NCBI GenBank assembly: GCA_947095535.1
Contig: OX352773.1
Location: 129,472,830 to 129,536,829, forward strand
Origin: Poecilobothrus nobilitatus
Lineage: Eukaryota; Arthropoda; Insecta; Diptera; Dolichopodidae
Length of the DNA stretch: 64,000 nucleotides
Direction: 5' to 3'
The notes beneath the pieces are model-generated. The model was not told where the DNA came from. It saw only the letters and a list, made by a program, of their open reading frames with translations, and did no database searches. The position numbers and the translations under genes are program-made. Shown piece after piece: positions 34,521-45,190 of this stretch. The stretch's first letter is position 1. Each line of letters opens with the position of its first letter.

Positions 34521-35465
34521 AGTCCTAAGTTCTCTATCTAACCATGGTTTCGTTGTTTTGTTTTTCTTACGGATTTTAGGTACAAAAACATAATTTCAAA
34601 AATTTTTAAATACAAGATAGAGATTATTGAGTTGATATCCTGTTGTGCTAACAGTTCGTCCCAGTTAGTAGATGATAAAGCATTATTAATGCTTTGGTAG
34701 TCAGCATTTTGGAAATCATATACAATTTCAATATTGAAAGTTTTACTCGAGGGTGGAATGAAAGTAGAGAACTCAAAGATGATTGCATTATGATGATTAG
34801 TGTTAGTAAAAAGGTTATCTGCATCATCAGCGAGCTTTACCACCACTCTTATCATATGCATTTGAAAATGCAAGATCTAACCATTTATTATTGTTGTTGG
34901 GATAACTAATAATCTGTTGTAAATCATTGCCATAAAACTCACTAATAAGACCGAAATCAATCTCGTCCTGGAAGTTAATTGGTAATAACAAATCGTCAGA
35001 ATCATCAACAACAAAAGAAAAAGCCGGGCGATTGAAATCGCCAAAGACGAAAATCGAGTCCTCCTCATTCATATTTAAAATGATATTATGATATACATTA
35101 TAAAATTCAGAATAAGAGGAATTGTCAAACTTCGGAGGGAAATAAACAATACCTAGGTATAAATTACTCGTACCTAAATTAATTTTAATAAATTGGTGTT
35201 CAAATGATTGAAAAGTATTAGTAATTACACGTACACTAGGTAAGTTATTACATACGGCAAATAATACATCATCACCACGCGAACTATTAGTAAACTGATA
35301 GTTACGATCGCTCCTGTAAATGAACCAATTACCATCAAGAATTTCTTCGTTATTTATCTGGTTAGTATTTTGAGAGATTTCTATTTTATTTATCGAGTTA
35401 GATAAAGTGATGAGATTTGTATATTTACTTGGAATTCGAACGAAAAAACTGGTTATAGTTCTCAT
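34521..35465 (-). pseudogene. Jockey-like LINE endonuclease remnant
   Basis: APE-type endonuclease segment on the minus strand: EEILDGNWFIYRSDRNYQ (about 35300-35355), SSRGDDVLFAV, IYFPP-type block (YLGIVYFPPKFDNS), SIFVFGDFNRPAFSF (about 35010-35060) and WLDLAFSNAYD (about 34860-34890), ending with a downstream linker (34538-34873). The first endonuclease motifs (N-x-R-G-L and TETW) are missing, so the domain was inactive before or after the Polinton inserted. Confidence 0.7.
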
Positions 35466-35532
35466 GAGATTGATTTAAGTGATTATAGTAGTTACTGTCG
35501 CAATGACTACGATAAGCCTTAAGGTCCTCTTC

Positions 35533-35538
35533 AACCTC
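35533..35538. repeat. Polinton target-site duplication AACCTC, left
   Basis: AACCTC immediately before the left inverted repeat is repeated immediately after the right one (51732-51737). A 6-bp duplication is diagnostic for Maverick/Polinton integration. Confidence 0.92.
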
Positions 35539-36014
35539 AGTAGATAGGTAGGCGCTTGGGCCAGACAGGTCAGTAGGTCGAGGTCACCCAGAAGTAGGTC
35601 AAACCGTAATTAGGTCAGATAGGAAGTAGGTTAATGTCATAAAAATAGGTCAGACAGGCGGCGGTGGCCGCCAGACAAGTCTAGTTGTTTATAAAGATTG
35701 TATACTTGTTTTAAGTAATAGGTCAACATGGAAATAGTAAGAAAAATTGCTTTTTATTTTTGCTTGCAATTTTGAGATGTTTTTGTTTGCATTTTGGATA
35801 TGTTTGCATTTATTTCTTGTTTTTTTTTCTTACGTTTTTTTCTTACGTTTTTTTTTTTTTATGACAAGTATTTAAAGAAGAGGAAGGAAAAACCATTAAT
35901 TAATTGTTATGTAAGAATGTTGAGAAAAACTATAAATAAAAAGAAAAAAAATATATAACGTGGTACTTGTTTACTTATTGATGTATACTTGGCTTAAGTA
36001 ATAGGCGCATATGA
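35539..36014 (+). repeat. Polinton left terminal inverted repeat
   Basis: From AGTAGATAGG to GCGCATATGA, it matches the reverse complement of 51233-51731 with scattered changes and length differences in T-rich tracts. The outer 200 bp contain several AGGTCAGACAGG or GTAGGTC words and a GGCGGCGGTGGCCGCC block that stands out in this AT-rich setting. Confidence 0.93.
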
Positions 36015-36135
36015 TATTTTATAAAATTTAAAGAGAAAAATGAAAACAGAACAAAATAAGTGTAACTACATTTCTTTAAAATTTTGCATTTTTGCAAAAA
36101 ATGAATATAGAACAATTTAAGATAAAATCTAATCA

Positions 36136-39100
36136 GTGAATGTAAAACGATTCAACATTTTTGGAAAAAAATTGGAGTTTATAATAAATCCAGTACCAGA
36201 CAACAAAGATCCAATAGATTGGACTAAAAGCGGTATTGAAGAATTATTCAGCAATTTAATTGAAAATGTTGACCCTAGTGACAAAATTGGTGTCACTTTT
36301 GGATGCCAAAGTTTTCATGTACGTGGTCCAGCCTGGATCAATTTTAAAGAAGCAAAAGACCTTGACATTTCGGGAATTTGGGAAGTTATTTCAAAAATTG
36401 TCCAAAGCAACTCCGAAGGATTATCTACAGATACGTTCTGTATAAATGTTACATATGTACGACTTCCAGCGGGAAGAGGTAGAGGAAAAAGATACAACAA
36501 TTTTGAAGAAGAATGTAATAAAAGAATTGGCATAATTCCAATTAAAAACAAAGATAATCTATGCTTATCACGTGGGTTAGTTGTTGCTATCTCATTCATA
36601 GAAAAATCTGTTGACTACTGTAAAATGCGAAAAGATGTAGTTCAACTTCAATTGAAAGCAGCGTTACAACTAATTAGAAATTCAAATGTAAACATCCCAG
36701 CAAAAGGTCCTAGTATCAGTCAGCTGAAAAAATTTCAACTGTACATCTCTAAATATCAAGTTGTAGGTTTTGATTTCAGAGGAAAAGGAAAATCTATTAT
36801 TTTTCAAGGTGAAGAAGATAAGGAAAACAGATCCAATTTGATATACGATGAAGGTCACTTCAATGTAATTACATCATTAACAGCAGCATTTAGTTGTGAT
36901 TATTTTTGCCAAACATGTAATGTGCCGTATAACAATACATTGTCTCACAGATGTAAACAGTCGTGTTTCTTTTGTAAATCATCTCCAGCATGTGACGCAA
37001 ATTTTCCAAATATTAAATATGATGTATGCAACTAAAGTTTTGAATGTCAAACTTCTTCTGATAATCATAAAGCAACATCATCTACAATTAAAAAAACTAT
37101 TTGCACTCTAATAAATTCATGTACAAAATGCTTTAAAGTATACAGAGCTGATGTAAATCATATATGCTATGGATGTTTGTGTAAAAACTGTAATACAAAT
37201 GTTGCTTCAGCTCACCAATGCTTTATTACACCATGTAAAGAATTAACTGAACTTAAGAATACATTATATATTTTCTACGATCTCGAAACAACTCAAGATG
37301 ATATCATCGGGAAGAAGCTTCATGAAGATATTACAATAGGGGGTATAACTAAGCATCAGCCTGATTTATGTATTTTTGAACAACGTTGCACCCATTGTAT
37401 GTTATCTAATGTTGAAAGATGCAATTTTTGTGGACTTCGACAACATGTGTTGAAACAAAATCCAATACAAATGTTTTTAGAATATATACTCAACCAAAGA
37501 AAAATATTTGATAAAGCTGTAGTTATTGCACATAATGGACAAGCATTTGATAATCAGTTTTTATTAAATTATATCTTAGAAAAAACCATCATCAAACTAA
37601 AACTAATTATGAGGGGAACAAAGCTAATTGTAATGCTGTTAGATAACGTGAAATTTATTGATTCATTAAACTATTTTCCAATGCCGTTATCTAGTTTACC
37701 AAAAGCGTTTGATTTAGACATAAATTTGAAAAAAGGATATTTTCCTCATATGTTTAATCGTAAAAACAATATAAAATATAATGGAAAGTTACCCGATCGT
37801 AAATATTACTGTTATAATTCAATGAGTGCATCGGAAAGAAAACAATTTCTTGAATGGTATGAAGAAAATAAAAACAAGTCTTTTAACCTCCAAAATGAAC
37901 TTGTAGAATATTGTATGAATGACGTAAAAATTTTGACAGCAGCATGTATAGGATGTTCAAAATAGAGGTATCATTTTGATTTTGCCGCCATTTTTTTTCT
38001 ACCTGGAATTTTTATACGAGGTTTCTTTAGGTATATTCTAAATACATTCCGGTTAGTTAATATGGAACGTTACACGAACGAACAACGTGTTTTTGTTATT
38101 ACAACATTTTTTGAAAATGGTAAAAGTTTTCAAGATGTAATTAGGAAATTTCGAACAAAATTTGGTAGATAAAATGCTCCAACAAATCGTGCCATCAAGC
38201 TGATGGTTGATAAATTTCTAGAAACTGGATCTGTTCTTGATAACAGAGGCAACATTTATCAACGTAGTGGCCGTTCAACCGAGAATGTAGCAGCTGTGAG
38301 CGGAAGTGTTGAAGAAGATCCAAAAACTTCCATTCGTCATCGTCCGCAGCAATTAAACATCAAACCATCCACATTATTCAACATTTTGCATCGTGATCTC
38401 CATTTAAAGGCTTATAAGATCCAGCTGACGTAAGAATTAAAACCAACTGGCCATGCATTACGTCGGCAATTCGTTTCTTGGGCAATCGAAAAACAAGAAG
38501 AAAATGAGAAGAGAATTTTTTATATTAAATACAGACAACTATTTTTTGAAGAATGTAAGGTTGAGCCATTTTTAGAGGCCACTACAATTGCTTCAGCGTG
38601 TAATTTGGTTTTTAGAAGGAATTCTTTAAAACCGTATACAATTGAACTTATACTTCAACAAGGATATCGCTTATCAAAAAACCAGTCAATCATTGCCATA
38701 AAATGGTTAATGTGGGAAGAAAAACAAAGAAAAATAAAAATTCAGCATAGTGGTAATGGAAAAGAAAAAGTTATTTTTGGTCTTCGTGTTGACGGATATT
38801 GTACGGAGACAAAACAAATATCTGAGTTTTATGGCTATTATTACCATGGCCATCCAAAATGTTTCAAAAATAATAATGATAAAAAATATGAAACACGTTT
38901 TGAGGCTACATTATCCAAAGCCAATAAATTACGCTCTATAGGTTATCAAGTAATTGAAAAGTGGGAGTGTGAATTTCGAAACGAAATGAGATCAAAAGAA
39001 TACATAGAATTTTTCGCAAAATTGGAGAACGAAAGTTTGATACCACTAAAACGTGATGCGTTTTATGGCGGTAGAACAGGAAACACAAGAACATATTATA

Positions 39101-40436
39101 AATGTGCGCCTGGTGAAAAAATAATGTATATAGATATATGCTCACTATATCCTTGCGTGTGTAAATACGGACAATTTCCAGTGGGTCATCCAAAAGTTCA
39201 TGTTGGACAAATTGAGTGCAATAAATTAAATTTAAATGATACTGAAGGATTAATAAAGGCATTGATACTTCCTCCAGAAAAACTCTATCACCCGGTTTTG
39301 CCTATAAATTAAAATAATAAGCTAATGTTCTCCTGCTGTCAAACATGTAGCTTGGAAATGAATAATGATGACTGCTCTCATGACAATCGTAGTAGGTCAA
39401 TTTTAGGAACATGGGTTATAGATAAAGTAAGAGAAGCAGTTAAACAGGGATACAAAATTGTGCAAATAGACGAGGTATGGGAGTATACTGTTAAACAATT
39501 TAATCCCCTTACATCACAAAAGGAATTTTCACTGAAATGATGAACAAGTTCCTTAAAATTAAACAAGAAGCTTCTGACTGGCCTAGCTTTTGTAGAACAC
39601 CAAAGCAAAAGTGCAAATATTTAGAAAAATTTTCCAAAGTGGAAGGCATAAATTTACGTTTAACGAAATAGAAAAAAATCCTGGACTTAGATCATTAACT
39701 AAATTAATGTTAAACTCTTTCTGGGGTAAATTTGGGCAGAGAGAAAATCAATCAAAAACAGAAATCATAAATGAGCCTTATGAATTATTTACTCTTCTTA
39801 CTGATCCTTCCAAAAGTGTAAATCAAATAACTCCAATAAACGAAAAAACAATTTTGGTAAATTGGGAATATAAAGAAGAAACAGCTGAAACATTATTAAC
39901 AGTTAACGTTTGTATAGCTGCTTACATTAACACAAGCTCGTTTAAAATTGTATTCTTATTTAAACAATTTAAAAGAACGAGTTTTGTATTACGATACTGA
40001 TTCAATAATATATGTAGCACGTGAAGGAGAATGTAATCTTCCAACAGGAGTTTTCATAGGAGATATGACAAATGAGCTTGAAGAATATGGAATAGGAAGT
40101 TACATTACAGAATTTGTCAGTGGGGGTGAAAAGAACTATGCATACAAAATATATAGCACCAACTCCAAATGTGAAAAAACTGTTTGCAAAGTCAAAAGTA
40201 TCTGTTTATATTATAACGCTTCACAAGAAATAAATTTTGGCTCTACGAAACAATTAGTTAAAAAATTTAAAAATTTTCAACAAATAAATATAACATTTCC
40301 TAGTATTCGTCGAACATACGATCACAGAGTCATCACTGTTCCTGAAAGAAAGACATATCGAATAAATTCCAGAAAACGAGTTTTTGCAAATGATTATACT
40401 TCAGTTCCTTATGGCTTCAAAAAGAAAAAAAATTAA
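36136..40436 (+). pseudogene. polB: Polinton protein-primed DNA polymerase B, disrupted
   Basis: Family-B polymerase for protein-primed replication of the element. The N-terminal part (36136-37035) includes a Cys-rich cluster (CDYFCQTCN … CKQSCFFCK). The exonuclease domain follows, with FYDLETTQDD (about 37274), AHNGQAFDNQF (about 37540) and YCMNDVKIL (about 37912). Polymerase motifs: YIDICSLYPCVCKYGQFPVG (motif A, about 39127), KLMLNSFWGKFGQ (motif B, about 39702) and YYDTDSIIYV (motif C, about 39987). Breaks: in-frame TAA at 37033-37035 and 39310-39312, a mariner-type insertion at 37949-38522, and frameshifts near 39530, 39655 and 39945. The catalytic motifs themselves are intact, so decay came after a functional life. 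Confidence 0.9.
37949..38522 (+). mobile_element. Mariner/Tc1-type transposon fragment inside PolB
   Basis: Interrupts the PolB frame between the Exo III motif and the downstream region; polymerase reading resumes with YRQLFFEECKVEPF at 38530. It starts near TAGGATGTTCAAAATAGAGG. The ORF from 38061 (MERYTNEQRVFVITTFFENG) has the N-terminal helix-turn-helix type seen in many insect IS630/Tc1-mariner-like ORFs (DUF4817-type), then GSVLDNRGN and TSIRHRPQQLNIKPSTLF. It has a TAA at 38170-38172 and a stop near 38430. The catalytic domain and right end are missing, yet TA remains at both junctions. Confidence 0.75.
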
Positions 40437-40564
40437 AAATTATTGTTAATATATTGTAAAAATTTTGTATTTTAAACTATTAAATTACAGTATTGAAAAA
40501 TCAATCTTTTAATTTTACCGTTTTTAATTTTCAGAATATAGTCGAAAATTTATTTACATAACAT

Positions 40565-41406
40565 ATATATATATACAAAGAGGTTTAAATGATACATGGG
40601 AAATTGATCTTGTAGATATGTCAGCCTATCAAAAAGTGAATAATGGATACAAGTTCCTCTTAACTGTTATCGATATATTTTCGAAATATGCATATGCCGA
40701 AAAAGTTAAATCAAAGGCAGCAGATGACGTAGTTACAAGTATAGAAAAGATTTTTAAAAGGGAGGGGAAGTCTCCAAAAAATATTCATTCTGACCAGGGA
40801 AACGAATTTTTCAACAAAAAATTTCAAAATTTGATGAAAAGCTATAAAATAAATCACTATCATACTTATTCAGAAATGAAGGCTAGTGTTTGTGAAAAGT
40901 TTAACAGAACATTAACATCAATTATGTGGAAACAGTTTAGTTTACAAGGAAATTTTAAATGGATAGAACTTTTACCAAATTTATTGAAAAATATAATAAC
41001 ACAAAACACAGTACAATTAAGTTAAAACCAAACCAAGTTACATCACAAAATGAAAAACAAATTCTTGGTTAAATTTACAATTACCCTAAAATATTTAATA
41101 AGAAAATTTAATGTTGGTGATTTTCTTAGAATTGCAAGGTCTAAAGGTACTTTTTAAAAAGGATATGAACCTAACTATTCAACTGAAGTTTTTAAAATAG
41201 CTTTCAAAAACAAGACAGACCCGATTACATATAGTTTAAAAGATTATAAAAATAAATTAGTTCATGGTGGCTTCTATGAACAGGAACTAACTAGTGTCAA
41301 AGACCCTAGTGGCAATAAACGAAAAGGCAATAAAGTATATGTAAAATATTTAGGCTTTGATAATAGTCATAATCAATGGATAAGTAAATATGATATTCTG
41401 TCATAA
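40565..41406 (+). pseudogene. int: Polinton integrase (retroviral type) with chromodomain-like end
   Basis: DDE integrase for element insertion. Catalytic-core motifs: WEIDLVDMSAYQ (first Asp, about 40603), IHSDQGNEFFN (second Asp, about 40783) and SEMKASVCEKFNRTL (Glu, about 40873). The C-terminal part (41101-41406) ends NKVYVKYLGFDNSHNQW, a chromodomain-like motif seen in Polinton integrases. Breaks: the frame leaves frame 1 near 41020 and returns near 41100, and an in-frame TAA lies at about 41155. The expected N-terminal HHCC zinc region is not recognisable upstream of 40565, so the gene also seems 5'-truncated. Confidence 0.85.
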
Positions 41407-41657
41407 AAAAGTATAATTAGAATTTATGTAAAAGATTTTTTTTTTAACTTTAGAACACTGTTAAATGCAACAATGTTGTAAAAATGCTAATAGAAAAAAT
41501 AAAAACAGAAAAATATTTACTAATAAAAATAAATAATTTAGGAATATGTAAATAAAAAATAATGTTCTTTCATAAAAAGGTATAATTAGAATTTATGTAA
41601 AAGATTTTTTCTTAACTTTAGAACACTGTTAAATGCAACAATGTTGTAAAAAATGCT
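41401..41657. repeat. Direct duplication of the integrase 3' end region
   Basis: About 89 bp from TCATAAAAAAGTATAATTAG to GTAAAAATGCTA (41401-41489) recurs at 41570-41657. The first copy contains the integrase stop codon. Spacing is about 170 bp. Confidence 0.85.
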
Positions 41658-41806
41658 ATTTAAAAAAATTATAGTTTTATTATAATAAATTAGAATTTAT
41701 TGATTAATTGAATTGTAATAATTGAATTCAACTTTTGGTTTTTAACTAGTTTTCTTAAGAAATTTGATTTCTAAACAATGATAATACAATCATTTAGAAG
41801 AAAAAT

Positions 41807-42223
41807 TTAGTATAAATAAAGTGGGATCTTTTTTAAGATATATACAACATATTCCCGTACATTTGATTCAGCATTTTTATTGTGTATCATTACAGCTTGA
41901 AGAAAATCAATTAAGTTGTAAAATGTGTCAGCTTCCTCTTTGTTAATGCTAAGACATCGGCCAATAACCGTTCTTAACCCATATTGTAAACATAATTTTG
42001 TATTCTTTATTGATTGTTTCCACTATCTTTTATAAAATTGCTGGTAAAATTTACACCAGTCACGATATTTTAAAATAGCTGGCTTTTTTCCAATACGATG
42101 AAAAATGCAAGTAGCTACAAGAGATTCTGTATCAAAACCAACAAGAACTTTTAATGACTGATTTTTGTTGAGAAAATATGTATAACTCAACATCAAATTT
42201 GTGTTCGAACCTTGATCTTCCAT
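41807..42223 (-). pseudogene. Polinton hypothetical protein (139 codons, one stop)
   Basis: The minus-strand frame from ATG 42221-42223 runs to TAA 41807-41809 with one in-frame TAG at about 42023. The sequence has FLNKNQSLKVLVGFDTES, CIFHRIGKKPAILKYRDWC and, after the stop, LCLQYGLRTVIGRCLSINKE and VREYVVYILKK. Its place beside the protease gene and the shared decay suggest a genuine element gene. I do not recognise the family. Confidence 0.55.
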
Positions 42224-42252
42224 TACTACGTTTTAACTAAAGCTTTTTAATA

Positions 42253-42737
42253 TTAATTGTATTGCTTAGGTACACAAGATTGTGAAAAATTTAAATTTCC
42301 AAATAAGTTGTAAAACATTTTAATAATCAGATTGTCGTTTTCTATTTGATTATATTTGCTAAATTCATTCAAAAAAGTTTTCATGCTTAAACCAAATCAT
42401 CTATACCAGCCATAAACGCAACAGTATTGTCCACATACATTCGAAAGGACACTCTGATCTGCCAATTATTAAAAACTATACTCTGATTTTTTAAATATTT
42501 CAAAATTTCCGGTTTATCTGGAACTACACCATACGAGTCAAAATATTCTGTGCAACCATGCTTTGAAATATAAAGCGCAAACCAATGTGTTCCTGGATCT
42601 TTTATCTTGTCTGTGTTTACAATTAAAAAAGTAGGTGTTTCTATTATTTTTAGAATTTTTAAAGTAAAAACTCCCTTAAAATATTTGTTTGTAAATTTGT
42701 TACATTTTAAAACACTAGTTATTTCTAAAGTGTTCAT
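42253..42737 (-). pseudogene. pro: Polinton maturation protease (adenain/Ulp1-like cysteine protease), frameshifted
   Basis: Would cleave capsid precursors. The frame from 42737 has the catalytic His in PGTHWFALYISK (about 42585) and Asp in EYFDSYG (about 42535). The downstream catalytic segment (QSVLSNVCGQYCCVY, about 42415-42460), with the oxyanion Gln and nucleophile Cys, lies in a different frame, so a frameshift near 42455 separates the catalytic triad. An in-frame TGA follows near 42403. The C-terminal tail continues in that frame to TAA 42253-42255. Active-site residues themselves are conserved. Confidence 0.8.
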
Positions 42738-42740
42738 AAC

Positions 42741-42893
42741 TCAAACTGAAACTGTTGGGAATTTGTAAGTAAACTGTTTTACAAATTTTTTACCAGGTTC
42801 TTTAATTCCAACTAAACAAATATCTTTTACAAATAGTGTATTTTTATCGTCACAACAAAACTTTACGTCGACAAGTGCACAGGACGATGACAT
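42741..42893 (-). CDS. Small Polinton ORF (50 aa)
   Basis: Intact minus-strand ORF beginning MSSSCALVDVKFCCDD with LFVKDICLVGIKEPGKKF. The pattern 'D-V-K-F…LFVKDI' resembles the start of the plus-strand ORF at 50467 (VVDLQFLKG…YFLKELAIL), so it may be a short relic of a related gene. The stop lies 4 bp upstream of the protease start. Unknown function. Confidence 0.4.
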   Translation of the reverse strand: MSSSCALVDVKFCCDDKNTLFVKDICLVGIKEPGKKFVKQFTYKFPTVSV

Positions 42894-42930
42894 CTTGTTG
42901 AATATTCAAATACATGTTTCAATATTCTAT

Positions 42931-43544
42931 TTATAGATTTGTGAACATATTTCGATTTTTATTTTGTATGCCTGCATCAAATTCTCCATAAACAATAGCA
43001 GTTAGTGTAGATGTAAGTGGTTTTGATAGCCTTGCCTCAATTCTAACTGTACCCTGGTTTACTAAACCTTGATATACTTCATTTCCAGATCTGGAGTTAA
43101 ATCAAAAGCAATTATAAAAAATCCATTACTAAACATAGACTTTGTTATCTGATGACCTTTATCATTGTGGCAAATTCCAGTTCCTGAAAGAAGTGTACTG
43201 TATGCTCTTGTGTAGGAATTATTTTCATCTGAAAAACTGGTTTCAATTGCTGAATTAGGTATTTGAACACCATTTACGTTTAACACAAATTGTGAAATAT
43301 CAAAGTGTTTAAAATTGTATGGGTTTTGTCATCTTTTTCCAGAGTAACCCACATTTTCTGTCATACAAATTATTGTGTTTGGCAACTGCCCAATAAAAAC
43401 ATTATCAAGTGATATTGACGAGCTGTTCATTGGAATTGTAAAACTTTTTACTTCAACGCGTTTATAATTATATTTATCATTGGATTTCCCAAGAACAGCA
43501 TTGTGTGCTAACAGTACGCTTGGATTAACGGTAACATGCCTCAT
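42931..43544 (-). pseudogene. mcp: Polinton major capsid protein, C-terminal half
   Basis: The conserved C-terminal portion of the hexon-like double-jelly-roll capsid protein: RHVTVNPSVLLAHNAVL, KRVEVKSFTIP, DNVFIGQLPNTIICM, then VLNVNGVQIP, YSTLLSGTGI and AFDLTPDL. Breaks: in-frame TGA at about 43329 and a frameshift near 43083, after which VRIEARLSKPLTSTLTAIVY and an end at TAA 42931-42933 follow in another frame. Full-length relatives have roughly twice this length; the N-terminal jelly roll is absent. The ATG at 43542-43544 overlaps the TGA of the gene upstream (ATGA). Confidence 0.8.
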
Positions 43545-43918
43545 AAATAGCGTGGATTCAATATAAGCTCTATAGCTTTTCGTTTTCTTTTACCAGAACC
43601 ATACATTTCATTCAGTTTTCGTACGGCACCACGTCGTACATTTTTAACAATCTCTTTACTACGATCTTGCATAACTTTTTTTACATTTGCACCAGATGCA
43701 ATATCAGATAAAGCATTAATACCAGAGTTAATAACCTCTTTTTTCAAAATATCAGTGCTTGAAGTCAATAATGGTTTCAAATATGTAAAAAGTCCCCTAA
43801 AAAAGCTTCCCAATCCACGGCCTCTTTGAAAAGGTACGGTTGAATATAATAAAGGGCCTATATCATCAAGTCCTCTACCAGATTGAATTAAATAATACTT
43901 ATAGTATACTCTCTCCAT
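43541..43918 (-). CDS. Polinton small basic capsid-associated protein (125 aa)
   Basis: Intact frame. The N-terminus has GRGLDDIGPLL and QRGRGLGSFFRGLF, followed by a helical middle and a basic tail RKLNEMYGSGKRKRKAIEL. This Gly-rich start with a KRKRK tail is the usual form of the short protein encoded next to the capsid gene in Polintons, compared by some authors with adenovirus core or minor capsid proteins. It ends overlapping the capsid ATG by 4 bp, a tight arrangement that suggests co-transcription. One of the few undamaged genes in this element. Confidence 0.65.
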   Translation of the reverse strand: MERVYYKYYLIQSGRGLDDIGPLLYSTVPFQRGRGLGSFFRGLFTYLKPLLTSSTDILKKEVINSGINALSDIASGANVKKVMQDRSKEIVKNVRRGAVRKLNEMYGSGKRKRKAIELILNPRYL

Positions 43919-44030
43919 AATGTATAAAATAACATAATAATATATAGTTTTGTAAAATCTCTTTTAGTTATACTTTTTTAAAATGTAATACAATTTTTGT
44001 TGGAATTGAACTATATATTATTTATATTTT

Positions 44031-44603
44031 TTATTTATATTTTTTAAATTCTGTAACTTTCGAAGATACTTGATTGAAACATGTCAAAAGTCCTTCCAGG
44101 GTGTAAGCGTAATTTGCTCTTATTTTTATATCTATTTTAGGTCTAGTAACACATATTGTAGTGTAACTTATATTTCTAGGCATCTCCTCAGCTTTTGATT
44201 GTATATAATTAACATCATCGTTTATAAAATTAAAAATTCCCCAAATCAACTGTCGTTCAACTTCTTTTCTTCTAAACCTATTAAGTGGGCGTATATTTTG
44301 AATTAGTGTTGGTAGTAGAAAAACTTTCCAGTCACATATCATATGTTTTTCTATGTATGGAATATATGATGTTCCAACTCCTATCATATCTTTCTGCATA
44401 CCTTTAATAAATATTTGAGTACTTTTTTCCCATTCTTCACCATACACATTTGGAACGAAATCATTAAAATACATTTCTGAAAAACTGACTTTACACCTTG
44501 AATCACACATATATTTATTCATTTTATTTGTAAAAGATGATAATGAATTTTCTGGATAATAGTTCATAGATGATTCACTAAGTAAAGACATAAAATTCAT
44601 CAT
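44031..44603 (-). CDS. Polinton penton-like minor capsid protein (190 aa)
   Basis: Intact frame starting two codons into ATGATG. The N-terminus LLSESSMNYYPENSLSSF resembles the conserved start of Polinton penton-like single-jelly-roll proteins (pattern SNSSM-x-x-x-P-x-N-x-x-S-x-F). Then KVSFSEMYFNDFVPNVY, and a C-terminal part with RPKIDIKIRANYAYTLEG. At 190 residues it may be shorter than relatives. It starts right after the stop of the upstream minus-strand ORF (44604). Assignment rests mainly on the N-terminal motif. Confidence 0.55.
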   Translation of the reverse strand: MMNFMSLLSESSMNYYPENSLSSFTNKMNKYMCDSRCKVSFSEMYFNDFVPNVYGEEWEKSTQIFIKGMQKDMIGVGTSYIPYIEKHMICDWKVFLLPTLIQNIRPLNRFRRKEVERQLIWGIFNFINDDVNYIQSKAEEMPRNISYTTICVTRPKIDIKIRANYAYTLEGLLTCFNQVSSKVTEFKKYK

Positions 44604-45146
44604 TTACTTGTATGTTGTCCATGAGCTTGCGGATTTATTCTTACGAATTGGAAAATTAAATTCTGTTTGAGTATTACCTGCTGTAGTTGACCTTAAAACA
44701 CGTCTTGATGAATTATTCAACTCTTTAGTATTTATAGTTTTTTCTTTTTTCGTTGGTAGGCTTGGGCTATCTAAAGGAACAGTTATAATGTCTCCTGTAT
44801 CAGTTTCAAAAATTTGTACATTTTGATTTCTAATAGATTTTATTTTTCTAAGACGTTCTCTAACTGAAGCGGCTGACAATGCTTTTGTTAAAATATTTTC
44901 TTGAATTTCATCATCAAATACTTCGTTATCAGCTTCTTTTTCATATACTTCTTCTTCAGGTACAACTTGTGTTCCAACATTTTTATATGCAGGAAAATGC
45001 GACTGAGATTTCGAATCTATATAAATTGGTTTTGCACGAGTTTGAGTACCTTTTGTTTCTATTTTTACTCTTTCTTTATTTCTAGGAAGATCTCGTTTTT
45101 TGTTTCTTATTTTAAATAGACTAGAAAATCCCCTGTGCAATTGCAC
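44604..45146 (-). CDS. Polinton hypothetical, polar low-complexity protein (about 180 aa)
   Basis: Open frame rich in Lys, Glu, Thr and Ser, with KIRNKKRDLPRNKERVKIE, an acidic centre (EEEVYEKEADNEVFDDEIQE) and SVRERLRKIKSIRNQ. There is no clear ATG; the frame is open upstream to a stop near 45190, so the true start may be lost. It is followed without a gap by the penton-like gene. Probably disordered; family unknown. Confidence 0.45.
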   Translation of the reverse strand: MQLHRGFSSLFKIRNKKRDLPRNKERVKIETKGTQTRAKPIYIDSKSQSHFPAYKNVGTQVVPEEEVYEKEADNEVFDDEIQENILTKALSAASVRERLRKIKSIRNQNVQIFETDTGDIITVPLDSPSLPTKKEKTINTKELNNSSRRVLRSTTAGNTQTEFNFPIRKNKSASSWTTYK

Positions 45147-45190
45147 AATTTCTATAGATTCAAAAACATTTACGGTATCATACTGACTCC

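Larger units (their letters stand above)
32067..35532 (-). mobile_element. Minus-strand Jockey-like LINE
   Basis: On the minus strand the 3' end carries an A-rich tail of AAATA words (32067-32096). Upstream lie RT and endonuclease pieces in several frames up to 35465. An open frame continues upstream of 35465 and stays open across the Polinton when the target duplication is collapsed (51738-51800), so the Polinton inserted into this LINE near its 5' end. The N-terminal half of the endonuclease is missing. Confidence 0.75.

Noticed and set aside
44879..45119. Two Phe/Tyr/Leu-rich plus-strand ORFs
   Set aside because: Antisense to the polar minus-strand Polinton ORF at 44604-45146.
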